From contig JAUZRG010000079.1 of assembly GCA_030950585.1 (NCBI GenBank), positions 1 to 44,406 on the forward strand: DNA of 44,406 nt, given 5' to 3'. Positions 35,593 to 44,406 of this stretch are shown here, piece by piece. Source of the DNA: Mariprofundaceae bacterium. Lineage in GTDB: Bacteria; Pseudomonadota; Zetaproteobacteria; Mariprofundales; Mariprofundaceae. The notes under the pieces are model-generated. The model was not told the origin of the DNA. It ran no database searches and saw only the letters and a list, made by a program, of their open reading frames with translations. Every line of letters begins with the position of its first letter. Position 1 is the stretch's first letter. The position numbers and the translations under genes are program-made.

Positions 35593-36573
35593 TTAATTAC
35601 GGTTGCAAGCTTGACGTGCAGCAGCAACAATGTCTTCCACACTAGGTAAGGCAAGGGTTTCTAAGTTAGCGGCATAAGGCATCGGAACATCTTTACCTGT
35701 GACACGAATGACAGGTGCATCCAAATCATCAAAGGCTTTTTCCATGATACGAGCAGAAATTTCTGCGCCAATACCCGCAAAACGCCAGCCTTCTTCAACC
35801 ACAATGGCACAGTTGGTTTTAGCAACACTGGCCAACATGGTGGTTTCATCCAAGGGGCGAATGGTGCGAAGATCGACGATTTCAGCGTCAATGCCTTGTT
35901 CGGCTAAGATCTTAGCTGCCTTGAGAGCATAACCGACCATGCGTGAGAAGGTCACGATGGTGACATCACTGCCTTGACGTTTGATATCGGCTTTGCCCAA
36001 TGGAATGATGTATTCTTCATCTGGTACTTCGCCAATATCACCATAACAAATTTCGTTTTCGATAAAAACCACGGTGTCGCCATCACGAATCGAGGCTTTA
36101 AGCAAACCTTTAGCATCGTAAGGCGTTGCAGGCATCACAACTTTCAAACCTGGAATATTGGCTAACCAGTTTTCAAAACATTGCGAATGCTGCGAGCTCA
36201 CACGCGCAGCCGATCCACCAGCTCCACGAAAGACCATGGGTACATCGTATTGACCACCCGACATATAACGCATTTTGGCTGCGGCATTGACGATTTGATC
36301 GAGTGCCAGCAAGGCAAAGTTCCATGTCATGAATTCGACGACAGGGCGTAAGCCAGCCATCGCAGCACCCACACCCAAACCTGCAAAACCAAGTTCGGTA
36401 ATGGGGGTGTCAATCACACGGCGTGTGCCAAATTTTTCATGCATACCTTGAGATACTTTGTAAGCACCGTTGTATTCAGCGACTTCTTCACCCATGAGAA
36501 AGACACGATCATCGCGCGTCATTTCTTCACACATGGCTTGGTTCAGTGCTTCACGAAAAGTTATGCGGGACAT
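35593..36573 (-). CDS. pdhB: Pyruvate dehydrogenase E1 component, beta subunit
   Basis: 326 residues. Transketolase pyrimidine-binding domain with EVAEYNGAYKVSQGMHEKFG, TPITELGFAGLGVGAAMAGL and the GGQYDVPMVFRGAGG region, then the C-terminal domain with VDLRTIRPLD and VEEGWRFAGIGAEI. It completes the TPP site with E1 alpha. The start overlaps the pdhA end by 13 nt, so expression is coupled. Confidence 0.94.
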   Translation of the reverse strand: MSRITFREALNQAMCEEMTRDDRVFLMGEEVAEYNGAYKVSQGMHEKFGTRRVIDTPITELGFAGLGVGAAMAGLRPVVEFMTWNFALLALDQIVNAAAKMRYMSGGQYDVPMVFRGAGGSAARVSSQHSQCFENWLANIPGLKVVMPATPYDAKGLLKASIRDGDTVVFIENEICYGDIGEVPDEEYIIPLGKADIKRQGSDVTIVTFSRMVGYALKAAKILAEQGIDAEIVDLRTIRPLDETTMLASVAKTNCAIVVEEGWRFAGIGAEISARIMEKAFDDLDAPVIRVTGKDVPMPYAANLETLALPSVEDIVAAARQACNRN

Positions 36574-37616
36574 GAGTCGGCTCCATCTGGGTAAGGGTAG
36601 GCATGGGTAATGGGATCGGCATAAACATCATTAAAAAGTTCTTTGGGATCGGGTTCTGGCATGGCTTCAGCTTTTTTACTGATGGCTGCCACTTCCTTTT
36701 TAAGGTCACGATCTTTTTGTTTGAATGCTTCAGCAGTCGATAAGCCTGCATCAATCATTAAATTTTGTATTTTAGCGATAGGGTCACGGCCTGTGCGCCA
36801 TTCATTCACTTCATCGCGTGTGCGGTAAGTGGCGGGGTCTGACATGGAATGACCACGATAACGATACGTCATGGCTTCAACGAGCATTGGGCCTTTGCCT
36901 GAACGTGCATGTTCGATGGCCGCTGACATTTCACGTTCAACTTCCAAGACATCCATGCCATCAATTTGAATACCGGGTATTTTGAAAGAGACACCACGTT
37001 TAAATAAGTGTGTTTCCGCAGAGGCACGGCTGAGTGATGTGCCCATAGCATATTGATTGTTCTCAACAATAAAGACGATGGGTAGCTTCCATAAAGCTGC
37101 CATATTAAAGGACTCGTAAACTGCGCCTTGGTTAATCGCACCATCACCCATAAAACAAAGGCTTACACGGCCATCATCATTGTATTGACTGGCAAAGCTA
37201 AAACCCAAACCAATGGGGACTTGCTCAGCCACAATACCGTTGCCACCTGCAAAATTATTTTCTTTATCAAACATATGCATGGAGCCACCTTTGCCTTTGA
37301 CGAGTCCGCCATTGCGACCAAGCAGCTCTGCCATAGTCGCAACAGGGTCACTCCCACGGGCTAAAACATGACCATGGTCACGGTAACTTGTCATCATATA
37401 ATCGGTGGGTTGGCTGGCATGATGCACACCCACTGGAACGGCTTCTTGACCATTACATAAATGGCAAAAACCACCAATTTTTTTAAGACCATAGAGTTGA
37501 CCTGCTTTTTCTTCAAAGCGTCGAATAAACAACATTTGATCATGAAGATGTTGCAAGGTCGAAAGGTCGTAGCTACGGCCTTCGTGCGTCAAACCTGTGA
37601 ATTGTTTGGTGGACAT
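36561..37616 (-). CDS. pdhA: Pyruvate dehydrogenase E1 component, alpha subunit
   Basis: The ATG at 37616 (MSTKQFTG) is chosen because GGGGG lies just upstream; an in-frame GTG or ATG further out would add seven unlikely residues. 351 residues with the TPP motif GDGAINQGAVYESFNMAALW closing in NNQYAM, the RYRGHSMSDPATYRT phosphorylation-loop-like segment and GGSMHMFDKENNF. It decarboxylates pyruvate with pdhB. It heads the minus-strand operon; the 213-bp gap to cas1 holds both promoters. Confidence 0.94.
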   Translation of the reverse strand: MSTKQFTGLTHEGRSYDLSTLQHLHDQMLFIRRFEEKAGQLYGLKKIGGFCHLCNGQEAVPVGVHHASQPTDYMMTSYRDHGHVLARGSDPVATMAELLGRNGGLVKGKGGSMHMFDKENNFAGGNGIVAEQVPIGLGFSFASQYNDDGRVSLCFMGDGAINQGAVYESFNMAALWKLPIVFIVENNQYAMGTSLSRASAETHLFKRGVSFKIPGIQIDGMDVLEVEREMSAAIEHARSGKGPMLVEAMTYRYRGHSMSDPATYRTRDEVNEWRTGRDPIAKIQNLMIDAGLSTAEAFKQKDRDLKKEVAAISKKAEAMPEPDPKELFNDVYADPITHAYPYPDGADSCPA

Positions 37617-37779
37617 GAAACCCCCGAAATAAACCATTTAAGGGGGCGAATCATGCCCAACACTGTTGAGAGCAGCAAGGGCTATGAAAAAACCGCTAAA
37701 ATCCATGCTGACTTGAACTAAATTGTGGCTTGTGAATGCGTATTGCCATCTTTAGGGTAGCGAGGGAGAAATCATATCA

Positions 37780-37810
37780 TTGAATATGCTTATTTCGTGA
37801 AGCATATATT
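37780..37810 (+). promoter_or_regulatory. cas operon promoter with internal palindrome
   Basis: TTGAAT (37780-37785) could be a -35 and TATATT (37805-37810) a -10, with 19-bp spacing, 20 bp before the cas1 ATG. ATATGCTT (37784-37791) and AAGCATAT (37800-37807) form a perfect 8-bp inverted repeat with an 8-bp spacer lying between the two elements. This looks like a repressor operator. Promoter assignment is tentative; no dedicated cas regulator gene is in the locus. Confidence 0.45.
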
Positions 37811-37829
37811 AATATAAAGAGAGGGTATT

Positions 37830-38780
37830 ATGGATGATTTTTCGTCTAAAGATTTGAAGTCAATTCTTCATTCTAAGCGTGCCAATATTTATTACCTTGA
37901 GATGTGCCGCGTGATGCAAAAAGATGGCCGGGTGCTTTATTTAACCGAAGGCAAAAAGGAAAGGGTGTATTGGAATATCCCGATTGCCAACACCACCGTT
38001 ATTTTACTAGGGACAGGTACATCTATCACCCAAGCAGCCATGCGAATGCTGGTTTCAGCGGGTGTCTTAGTGGGCTTTTCTGGTGGCGGTGGTACGCCAT
38101 TGTTGGCTGGTTGCGATGTGGCTTGGTTATCCCCGCAAAGTGAATATCGCCCCACTGAATACGTGCAAGGCTGGATGTCTTTCTGGTTTGATAAACGCAA
38201 ACGACTGCAAGTTGCCAAACTATTTCAACAAAAGCGCATTGCCTATATGCAGCGTGTTTGGTTAAAAGATCGAGATTTAAAGTCAGAAGGTTTTTCTATG
38301 GATGATGCAGACATCCAAAAGGCTCTATTAAAATTCTCTGAAAAAATTGATTTATGTGCTGATGTTACAAAATTGTTGTTGCTTGAAGCACAGATGACCA
38401 AAAGTTTTTATAAAATTGCTGCCAATCGCACCAAGGCGGATGGCTTTGTGCGTGATCATGCGCAGAATGATGATGCCAATGCTTTTTTAAATCACGGTAA
38501 TTATCTCGCTTATGGTTTGGCTGCAAGCACATTATGGGTCTTGGGCATTCCGCATGGTTTTGCGGTCATGCATGGCAAGACGCGACGCGGAGCCTTGGTT
38601 TTTGATGTGGCTGATTTGATTAAAGATACGCTTATTTTGCCGTGGGCTTTTATTTGCGCCAAAGAACGGGCAACAGAACAAGAGTTTCGCCAACAATGCC
38701 TACAAAACTTCAGCAAACACAAAGCCCTCGATTTTATGTTTGATACCGTGAAAGAAATTAGCTTAAGCGGGGATCAATGA
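37830..38780 (+). CDS. cas1: Type I-F CRISPR-associated endonuclease Cas1
   Basis: Integrase for new spacers. 316 residues with a GAGAGGG ribosome site. The N-terminal beta domain (RANIYYLEMCRVMQKDGRVLYL) is followed by the alpha domain with metal ligands E186 (LLLLEAQMTK), H248 (AVMHGKTRRG) and D259 or D262 (VFDVADLIKD). The sequence is of the Cas1f type. First gene of the operon; its stop overlaps the Cas2-3 start (ATGA), implying coupled translation of the adaptation partners. Confidence 0.95.
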   Translation: MDDFSSKDLKSILHSKRANIYYLEMCRVMQKDGRVLYLTEGKKERVYWNIPIANTTVILLGTGTSITQAAMRMLVSAGVLVGFSGGGGTPLLAGCDVAWLSPQSEYRPTEYVQGWMSFWFDKRKRLQVAKLFQQKRIAYMQRVWLKDRDLKSEGFSMDDADIQKALLKFSEKIDLCADVTKLLLLEAQMTKSFYKIAANRTKADGFVRDHAQNDDANAFLNHGNYLAYGLAASTLWVLGIPHGFAVMHGKTRRGALVFDVADLIKDTLILPWAFICAKERATEQEFRQQCLQNFSKHKALDFMFDTVKEISLSGDQ

Positions 38781-41701
38781 TGATGGTCACCTTTGTTTCA
38801 GAGTGTGAGAAAAAAGCTTTAAACAGAACAAGACGTGTGCTGGATGCCTTTGCGAATCGAATCGGTAGAAATACGTGGCAAACGGTGATTAGCAAAGAGG
38901 GGCTAGATGCTGTCAGGCATGCTTTAAAACAAAGTGCCTCACGGAATACAGCTGTGTCTTGTCACTGGATAAGAAGTCGTAGCCGTAGCGATCTTAAGTG
39001 GGTTGTTGGTAACAAAGATAAATTTAATTCACAAGGGATTGTCGCAGTAAATTATACCAATCAGGAGAATATATTGAAAATTGATGACATTGAAATTGAT
39101 ATAAATAGTTATGTTGCGAATACCAAAAAGCAATCACTCGTGAATCATTTGTTTGCTGTGGGTTATGTGTCTTATTTGCTGTGCAAACAACTCACCGACA
39201 ATGAGAAGCTAGCGAAGGCAGTCTTTATAGCTGGGTGTTGGCATGATATGGGGAAGATTGACTCAGGCTTTCAGCAGTGGGTCATGGATAAAACCAAAAA
39301 GAAGCTGATTGATGATATTCCCGAAGATGGGCAACATATTGATAAAGCAGGAAAGTTTTCTTTTGAAAAACACCCCAGGCATAATGAAATATCCTTGTTA
39401 CTTTTTTCTTTATTGGATGATGAGCGTGATAAGTGTGTAAATGTTAAAAGTCGGGATTTAATCAAGCATAGTATTTATTGGCATCATGCTAAGCCCAATC
39501 GAAAAGAAGAAATCAAAAAACTTGATGGCGTATATAATAAATTAACAGCAAAGCAAGTTGAAAAAATGATACCTGTGACACTTGGTATGTTGGCTAAAGT
39601 CATAAACTTAACAGCTAATTACGGTGTTGATTTGAAATTAACAGATTTTTTTAAATCATTAGATGATGACAGGGTTTATGATGTAAAGAAGACATTTTTA
39701 GCTGAATATAAAAACTATGGTGCAAGTCTGGAATTGAAGCAATTTCAGGGTGATGTGAAAATTAATGCTAGAAATAACATTGCGCGAACCGTTCTTGTCT
39801 CCGCTGATCGGTTGGTTTCATCTTTAAGTGCCGAGGCATTAAATGCTTATATTGAAGAAGGTTCACTGCACACCCTTTTGGATGAAGCTTTATTGCAAGA
39901 GCGTGGGTTAACCGCCGCGATTAACGTCTGCTTGCAAGGTTTTGAAGAACAGTATCCCGCTAGCGATAGAAATAAAAAGCAAAGCCAAGCTGTGCAAGAC
40001 CTAAACGATGGCGAAACAAGTGTCATGGTGCTTCAAGGGCCAGCGGGCTGTGGTAAAACCAAAATTGCTTTGGAGTGGGCTGCGAGTAACTATGCAAAGA
40101 AAATCATTTGGGTATGCCCAAGGGTGCAAGTTTGCCAAGGTTTGGTGAATGATCTTATCAGTAAAGAATACTTACCCCATACGAAAATTGAAATTTGCAC
40201 AGGTGAATTTAAAAGCATTTATCAGTCTGGAGAACCGCCTATAGACACACCAGAAGGGCAAGCGTTTTCTGGTGATATTGTACTGACAACCATTGATCAA
40301 GTGATTAATACCATCACCACGCACACTAAAATCACAGGTTTAATCCAATATATGAATGCTCATGTCGTTTTTGATGAGTACCATGAGTATATTCCGATGG
40401 CTGGGTTTAACTTGTTATTTGCAGAGTTGGTGGCTTGTAAGCAATTGCAAAGCAATACGAAGAATGCACTGCTGGTTTCTGCAACACCTAACTATTCGTT
40501 TGTTCAAGGTCTTCTGGACATTCATAAAGATGATATTATAAGTATCAAAAGTTTTAATCAGCGTAAGTATCATATTGAATTTCAAGCTTTTGATGAAAAA
40601 CAAGAAGATGAAAGCAACCCGCTATATCAACAGCAACTAGATAATACCTTTGTCATTAGCAATACGGCGATTACAGCGCAACGTAGTTTTATTCAAAATC
40701 AAGGTAAAGAACAGGCTATTTTGATTCACTCTAAGTTTAAGCCAAAAGATAGAAAAGAGTTGTTTAATAAGGTTTTTAAGACGTTTAAAGAAGATGGTGA
40801 TAAAGGCTTTGTTGTTTTGCGGGCGGGGCCGATTATTCAAGCTTCCTTAAATATTACGTGTAAAAAGATGGTTACTGAGATGACCAATGCGGAGAACTGG
40901 CTACAGCGCATGGGTCGGTTAGATCGTTTTGGTAAAAGTGATGTGTCTAGTCTCTATCTTTCAGCTGTTTCTCAACATGTGAGAGATGGAAAATGCTTGG
41001 GAAATGCAAAGTTTCTGAATGGCTTACATTGTTTGCAAAGTAGCAAGGCATGGTTGATATTTTTGGAAAAGAACCTTCCAGAAAACAAAACGCTAACCAT
41101 CGATGCGATCTATCAACTTTATCAAGATTTTTACAAGGATAAGCATTGTCTTGATGCGATTGAGCAAGATTTGTTGGCGGCATTAAAAGTTAGTGTTCAA
41201 TTGATTGGTGAAAAAATTATTGATCCTATTTCTTTTCCTAGTAAGAAAAAGCCAAAAAACACTAAGGTGAAAATCAAGAATAACTCCTTGCGTGGCAATA
41301 GCCGATTTGTACAAATGGCTGTGATGAATATTGGCAATGGTTTGGAGGTGTTTCCAAATGACTATGCTTGTGATAGAGAGAGTTTCACGCTGTCTGTAGA
41401 GTTGATTACAGGCTATGGCGAAAGTGAAAGAAACCTATTAGCTTTTATGGCGAAAAAACATCATAACATTAAAGAAGATTTGAGCTATGGAGTGAAGAAA
41501 ACTACAAAATACAAAGACAGTGTATATTTGAAAAAATCAAAAGAAGAAGAAACGCCCCTTTATTTGAGTTATACACGAGAAGATTTAAAGAAAGTGGAAG
41601 CAGAGCCTCACTTTTATGCTGTGTATTATGCAGTAGGAACAAACCAACCGATTGGGGCTATGTCAGCCCACCAAATAAACAATCAAGGAGAAGAAGGATG
41701 A
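38777..41701 (+). CDS. cas3: Cas2-Cas3 fusion nuclease-helicase (type I-F)
   Basis: 974 residues, a little shorter than many I-F Cas2-3 proteins. Residues 1-95 are the Cas2-like domain ([40 protein letters not shown]) that joins Cas1. An HD nuclease follows, with H124 and H156-D157 ([11 protein letters not shown]). The SF2 helicase has Walker A GPAGCGKT (421-428), DEYH (533-536), SAT (568-570) and a late [10 protein letters not shown]. It degrades the target strand after Cascade binding and takes part in spacer capture. Start may be any of three ATGs in a row (38777-38785). Confidence 0.95.
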   Translation: MMMVTFVSECEKKALNRTRRVLDAFANRIGRNTWQTVISKEGLDAVRHALKQSASRNTAVSCHWIRSRSRSDLKWVVGNKDKFNSQGIVAVNYTNQENILKIDDIEIDINSYVANTKKQSLVNHLFAVGYVSYLLCKQLTDNEKLAKAVFIAGCWHDMGKIDSGFQQWVMDKTKKKLIDDIPEDGQHIDKAGKFSFEKHPRHNEISLLLFSLLDDERDKCVNVKSRDLIKHSIYWHHAKPNRKEEIKKLDGVYNKLTAKQVEKMIPVTLGMLAKVINLTANYGVDLKLTDFFKSLDDDRVYDVKKTFLAEYKNYGASLELKQFQGDVKINARNNIARTVLVSADRLVSSLSAEALNAYIEEGSLHTLLDEALLQERGLTAAINVCLQGFEEQYPASDRNKKQSQAVQDLNDGETSVMVLQGPAGCGKTKIALEWAASNYAKKIIWVCPRVQVCQGLVNDLISKEYLPHTKIEICTGEFKSIYQSGEPPIDTPEGQAFSGDIVLTTIDQVINTITTHTKITGLIQYMNAHVVFDEYHEYIPMAGFNLLFAELVACKQLQSNTKNALLVSATPNYSFVQGLLDIHKDDIISIKSFNQRKYHIEFQAFDEKQEDESNPLYQQQLDNTFVISNTAITAQRSFIQNQGKEQAILIHSKFKPKDRKELFNKVFKTFKEDGDKGFVVLRAGPIIQASLNITCKKMVTEMTNAENWLQRMGRLDRFGKSDVSSLYLSAVSQHVRDGKCLGNAKFLNGLHCLQSSKAWLIFLEKNLPENKTLTIDAIYQLYQDFYKDKHCLDAIEQDLLAALKVSVQLIGEKIIDPISFPSKKKPKNTKVKIKNNSLRGNSRFVQMAVMNIGNGLEVFPNDYACDRESFTLSVELITGYGESERNLLAFMAKKHHNIKEDLSYGVKKTTKYKDSVYLKKSKEEETPLYLSYTREDLKKVEAEPHFYAVYYAVGTNQPIGAMSAHQINNQGEEG

Positions 41702-42669
41702 GTACAGTAACAGGTGTTAAAAGTATTGACTTTAAAATCAAGGCATTAGGTCATGGTGTGGTGAATTGGAATGGGCCAACAAGTTTAAAAGGGGAACACC
41801 CACTTAAACCTTATGAAAATCACACAATGCCGAAATTAAGGGGGTATACAAATAGCACAGGTGAATTTGAAGAGGGGGTTACCAAAAAAGGCAATCCTTT
41901 TAAGGTAGATAAGTTAAAAGAAGCGACTGACATCAATTTCAAGAAAACTCCGTTATATATAAGCCAAAACTGTATCCGTCATCACCTCTTCAAAAACCAA
42001 GCTTTTGATATTCATTATGCAAAGAAGAACAACTTACAACAGGTATTAGCCTCAGTGACAGGCTTGATTCGTGGTTATGTTGTACCAGCAAGCCAAAATA
42101 AACGCACGAGTCCTTTGTTGATGGAAGACTTTGTGGATCAGTTGGGTAATGGGAACTTTGAACAGTTTGGGCAGGCTGGCGCACGAGATAGTTCTTCTTT
42201 TTTCTCCAAAACAACATTTGGCGATACTGAATATATTTCATACGGCTCTATCAGCATTGAGCAATTGCAATTTATTTCTTTGGATAAAAAGTTTGATCGT
42301 GAAGCGATGGAGCTGAAAGAAGGACAAGGGGAGAAGGTTGCACAAGGTGTGCAAGATTTTATTCAATCGTTAAATACAGACTTAAAACCTGTAGTAACTT
42401 TTCATGCAAACTATGTGCGCAGGGGTACTATTTTTGAAGAAGGTGAGCATGGCCTTTTATTGAATCATGATGCTATTAAAGCCTTGGTTGAGCATACCCT
42501 AGAAATGATTTCAGAACTTTCTATCCGTCAGGCAAAATCATATATGTATGTTGATGAAATAACGGTTGATTATAATGATAGCAACAAAATGATGCGTATC
42601 AAACGTGATGAAAGTGATATATCAGAGCAGCCTGAGTCAGATTATGCTTCTTATTTCTATGCGAAATAG
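41698..42669 (+). CDS. cas7fv: Type I-F2 (I-Fv) backbone protein Cas7fv
   Basis: 323 residues, ATG overlapping the Cas2-3 stop. Segments such as [19 protein letters not shown]-like ([19 protein letters not shown]), [50 protein letters not shown] and [19 protein letters not shown] match the S. putrefaciens CN-32 Cas7fv as I remember it, and not canonical Csy3. Cas7fv polymerises along the crRNA spacer and takes over roles of missing subunits. High apparent similarity to a Shewanella protein suggests transfer of the locus. Confidence 0.93.
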   Translation: MSTVTGVKSIDFKIKALGHGVVNWNGPTSLKGEHPLKPYENHTMPKLRGYTNSTGEFEEGVTKKGNPFKVDKLKEATDINFKKTPLYISQNCIRHHLFKNQAFDIHYAKKNNLQQVLASVTGLIRGYVVPASQNKRTSPLLMEDFVDQLGNGNFEQFGQAGARDSSSFFSKTTFGDTEYISYGSISIEQLQFISLDKKFDREAMELKEGQGEKVAQGVQDFIQSLNTDLKPVVTFHANYVRRGTIFEEGEHGLLLNHDAIKALVEHTLEMISELSIRQAKSYMYVDEITVDYNDSNKMMRIKRDESDISEQPESDYASYFYAK

Positions 42670-42677
42670 AGGTCGTT

Positions 42678-43682
42678 ATGAAAATCACAATTGAATATGA
42701 ATCCTCTTGGAGAAACTCATTTTTAGACGGTAATAATAATGAAGCACTGCCTAAAAATGGCCGTAAATTTATTGGCTCAATAACAAGCCTTAAGAAGGCT
42801 GAAAACTTTATTCAACGTCAGGTGACGCTGGATACCGTGATGGGGGTGATGAATAGACTGATTGGCGATCAGCGTAAATTATATCAAGCAAGAGATGATG
42901 CAAATTATTTTTTTAAAAGCATTGAAGCGCATGTGAAGCATGAAGATAAACCAAGTGCCATCAATAGAGAAATGACTTATATTCGTAATATTACGGGTAG
43001 CACAGATCAAAATTCATACACAGGCATGGTGAAAACCTTTGACCCCATGTTTTCATCTGATTATTCAGCGTCATTTTGGGGTGTTCTTGGTTTAGGTCTT
43101 GATGACCTATGTTTATTTATTATCAATAAAAACCAAATCACTACATCGATTGATGCTGACCCACTATCAATCATCACAAGACTTGAAGAGCTTAACAAAA
43201 TGAAAGCTATCTCCAATGAAGATGATGCTTGTAAAGCTGTGGAGGTATTACTGCAATCATTTCCTGATATTAGTTATGAAACGAAGAAAGGAGATCTGAT
43301 GCCTATTAGTCTTTATTGCTCAGCTTTATATTTACAGTTAGAGCGACTAGGGAAGCAGTTTGATATGTCTTCCGCAAAAACAAAGGCTGGTGGTCTTAGT
43401 GGTATTTCTAAACGGGGTTTTACCAAAAAAGATTTTATGAATCGTTTTACGACTGGTGATAAGAAGAAAATATGGGGAAACCCATATATTCATGAAGAGT
43501 TTGTGAAGGGTGTTGGTAAAATAAAGCACCTCATGACCAAAGCCAGTGGCACACTAGAAATCAATATTGATATAGAGAGAAGGAAGGCTAGAGAAATTAA
43601 AACGATGATTGATAATGCAGGTGTTTCCAGTTTTTACTTGGGTAAAAAAGGGTTGGCTTATGTTTCAAGAATACGTGTGTAA
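42678..43682 (+). CDS. cas5fv: Type I-F2 (I-Fv) crRNA 5'-handle/PAM protein Cas5fv
   Basis: 334 residues, 8 bp after cas7fv. The N-terminal strand [18 protein letters not shown], the [22 protein letters not shown] helix, the insert near 100-150, [22 protein letters not shown] and the C-terminal [21 protein letters not shown] ferredoxin-like strand match Cas5fv of S. putrefaciens. In that system it caps the crRNA 5' handle and replaces the Cas8f large subunit in PAM contact. A canonical Csy1 or Csy2 gene is absent from the locus. Confidence 0.92.
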   Translation: MKITIEYESSWRNSFLDGNNNEALPKNGRKFIGSITSLKKAENFIQRQVTLDTVMGVMNRLIGDQRKLYQARDDANYFFKSIEAHVKHEDKPSAINREMTYIRNITGSTDQNSYTGMVKTFDPMFSSDYSASFWGVLGLGLDDLCLFIINKNQITTSIDADPLSIITRLEELNKMKAISNEDDACKAVEVLLQSFPDISYETKKGDLMPISLYCSALYLQLERLGKQFDMSSAKTKAGGLSGISKRGFTKKDFMNRFTTGDKKKIWGNPYIHEEFVKGVGKIKHLMTKASGTLEINIDIERRKAREIKTMIDNAGVSSFYLGKKGLAYVSRIRV

Positions 43683-43695
43683 TCGGGGGCTATAC

Positions 43696-44247
43696 ATGAA
43701 CTACTATTTTGATATTCAATTAAAGCCTGATGCAACAATGCGAGAAAATATCTTGTTAAATCAAGTTTATACAAAGTTGCACCAAGCTTTATCATCGATA
43801 CAGGCGACAGATATTGGCGTAAGTTTTCCTCATTATAAGCTGAAATTGGGCAATATTGTTCGCCTTCATAGCACTGAAACCCGTTTAATAGCACTACAAA
43901 CAATGAAATGGCTTGGTGATTTAGAAGTCGGTTGTGATGTCAGTGAGATCCAGCAGGTTCCAGACCAAGTGGCCTATCGGGTGGTGTCACGAAAGCAGAG
44001 CAATATGACAGAAGCAAAGTTGCGTCGATTAATCAAAAGAGGGTCAATTTCTCAAGGCGAAGTGCGGCAATATAAGTCGAAAATGTTTTCCCAAGGCCTT
44101 GATAATCCTTATTTAGAACTGGAAAGCAGTTCAAATGGGCATCATCACCGTCGATTTATTCAATTCAGTGCTATTTTAGATAAACAGAAAGATGGTTTGT
44201 TTGATCAATTTGGCTTAAGTAAAGAAGCAACAGTGCCTATATTTTAA
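43696..44247 (+). CDS. cas6f: crRNA endoribonuclease Cas6f (Csy4)
   Basis: The ATG at 43696 (CGGGGG upstream) gives 183 residues starting MNYYFDIQLKPDATMRENIL, aligned with P. aeruginosa Csy4; the longer frame from 43609 overlaps cas5fv. Catalytic H29 (KLHQAL) falls at the same position as in Csy4, GVSFP follows, the SSS at 144-146 supplies the serine, and the arginine-rich helix is LRRLIKR (109-115). It cuts the repeat hairpin after its 3' strand and stays bound. Last cas gene; an AT-rich leader follows. Confidence 0.95.
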   Translation: MNYYFDIQLKPDATMRENILLNQVYTKLHQALSSIQATDIGVSFPHYKLKLGNIVRLHSTETRLIALQTMKWLGDLEVGCDVSEIQQVPDQVAYRVVSRKQSNMTEAKLRRLIKRGSISQGEVRQYKSKMFSQGLDNPYLELESSSNGHHHRRFIQFSAILDKQKDGLFDQFGLSKEATVPIF

Positions 44248-44378
44248 CCAATGTTTTTTAACAAAATAAAAGTTCTTTATAATTCAGTAACTTACGACGA
44301 CTCATTATTTCATAGGGTGAAATGTGAAAAAGTGGGTCATTTATTTGTTTTATATATCTTTTTTGAAGATAGAGTTCA
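44248..44378 (+). promoter_or_regulatory. CRISPR leader
   Basis: A 131-bp AT-rich non-coding stretch between the cas6f stop and the first repeat. It should hold the array promoter and integration signals. I found no perfect IHF consensus; a TTTATATATC run lies about 25 bp before the repeat. The repeat orientation places it on the leader side. Confidence 0.75.
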
Positions 44379-44406
44379 GTTCACTGCCGAATAGGCAGCT
44401 TAGAAG
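44379..44406 (+). CRISPR. First type I-F repeat of a CRISPR array (cut by the window end)
   Basis: A 28-bp I-F-type repeat starts GTTCACTGCC and ends GCTTAGAAG. CTGCC (44384-44388) and GGCAG (44394-44398) form the 5-bp hairpin with loop GAATA recognised by Cas6f; cleavage after GGCAG would leave the 8-nt handle CTTAGAAG. Only one repeat is visible, so the array and spacers lie beyond the window. Confidence 0.85.

Noticed and set aside
41698-43682. Canonical type I-F1 Csy2/Csy3
   Set aside because: The motifs match Cas7fv and Cas5fv, not Csy3 or Csy2, and Csy1 is absent.
43609-44247. Cas6f starting at 43609
   Set aside because: The extra 29 residues overlap cas5fv heavily and have no Csy4 counterpart. 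The ATG at 43696 with GGGGG upstream puts the catalytic histidine at position 29, as in Csy4.

Overview
The window is a mostly single-copy bacterial chromosome segment with two accessory parts. Gene families and order (pssA-leuA, smpB-gmhB-obgE-proB, a pdhA-pdhB-pdhC-lpd operon, an AddAB-type helicase-nuclease pair, thiI, apaG, a PhoPQ-like two-component pair, heptose biosynthesis) point to a Gram-negative proteobacterium. Base composition is AT-leaning. A Zetaproteobacterium or a related gamma/beta-like lineage is my best guess, but this is inference only. No rRNA or tRNA gene was found.

Layout. (1) 1-215 is the 3' end of an IS5-family transposase gene, repeated almost identically at 15968-16182 (three mismatches). 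(2) 266-7240 is a tightly packed, unusual operon: a TetR-like/PqqD-like fusion protein preceded by a perfect 18-bp palindrome, an ATP-grasp ligase, a fold-III PLP decarboxylase, a urea-transporter/M23-peptidase fusion, a beta-barrel outer-membrane protein and a periplasmic TPR protein. I do not recognise the pathway; it is the best candidate here for an undescribed system. (3) 7254-15949 holds an unknown small protein, an exported M23 peptidase, a lone receiver domain, a SPOR protein, folK and the AddB/AddA-like pair. (4) 15968-21932 holds the second IS fragment, an XRE-like regulator with an extended -10 promoter just outside the IS end, a small exported protein, leuA, pssA (with what may be a remnant of psd in front of it), a small lipoprotein, a DUF457-like membrane protein and thiI. 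(5) 21933-22164 is an intergenic region with strong folding potential. Two of its hairpins expose almost the same C/U-rich loop (CCTCCTCC), and a long-range stem closes the region. It leads into the two-component operon (22215-24184). (6) 24181-30559 holds housekeeping genes: proB, obgE, gmhB, smpB, apaG, a ubiC-like gene, an exported unknown and gshA. (7) 30577-37616, all on the minus strand, is the pyruvate dehydrogenase operon followed by a LolB-like lipoprotein, a PLA2-like exported protein and a repeat-rich exported protein. (8) 37780-44406 is a complete minimal type I-F2 (I-Fv) CRISPR-Cas locus: cas1, cas2-3, cas7fv, cas5fv, cas6f, an AT-rich leader and the first 28-bp repeat, which ends exactly at the window edge.

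How they work together. The CRISPR locus has adaptation (Cas1, and the Cas2 part of Cas2-3), crRNA processing (Cas6f), a backbone and cap (Cas7fv, Cas5fv) and the target nuclease-helicase (Cas2-3). It lacks Cas8f and a small subunit, as the described Shewanella putrefaciens I-Fv system does. The first operon pairs a possible peptide-recognition (PqqD-like) domain with a ligase and a decarboxylase, and with inner- and outer-membrane transport-like proteins. This suggests synthesis or uptake of a small amino-acid-derived or peptide metabolite under TetR-type control, but neither substrate nor product can be read from the sequence.
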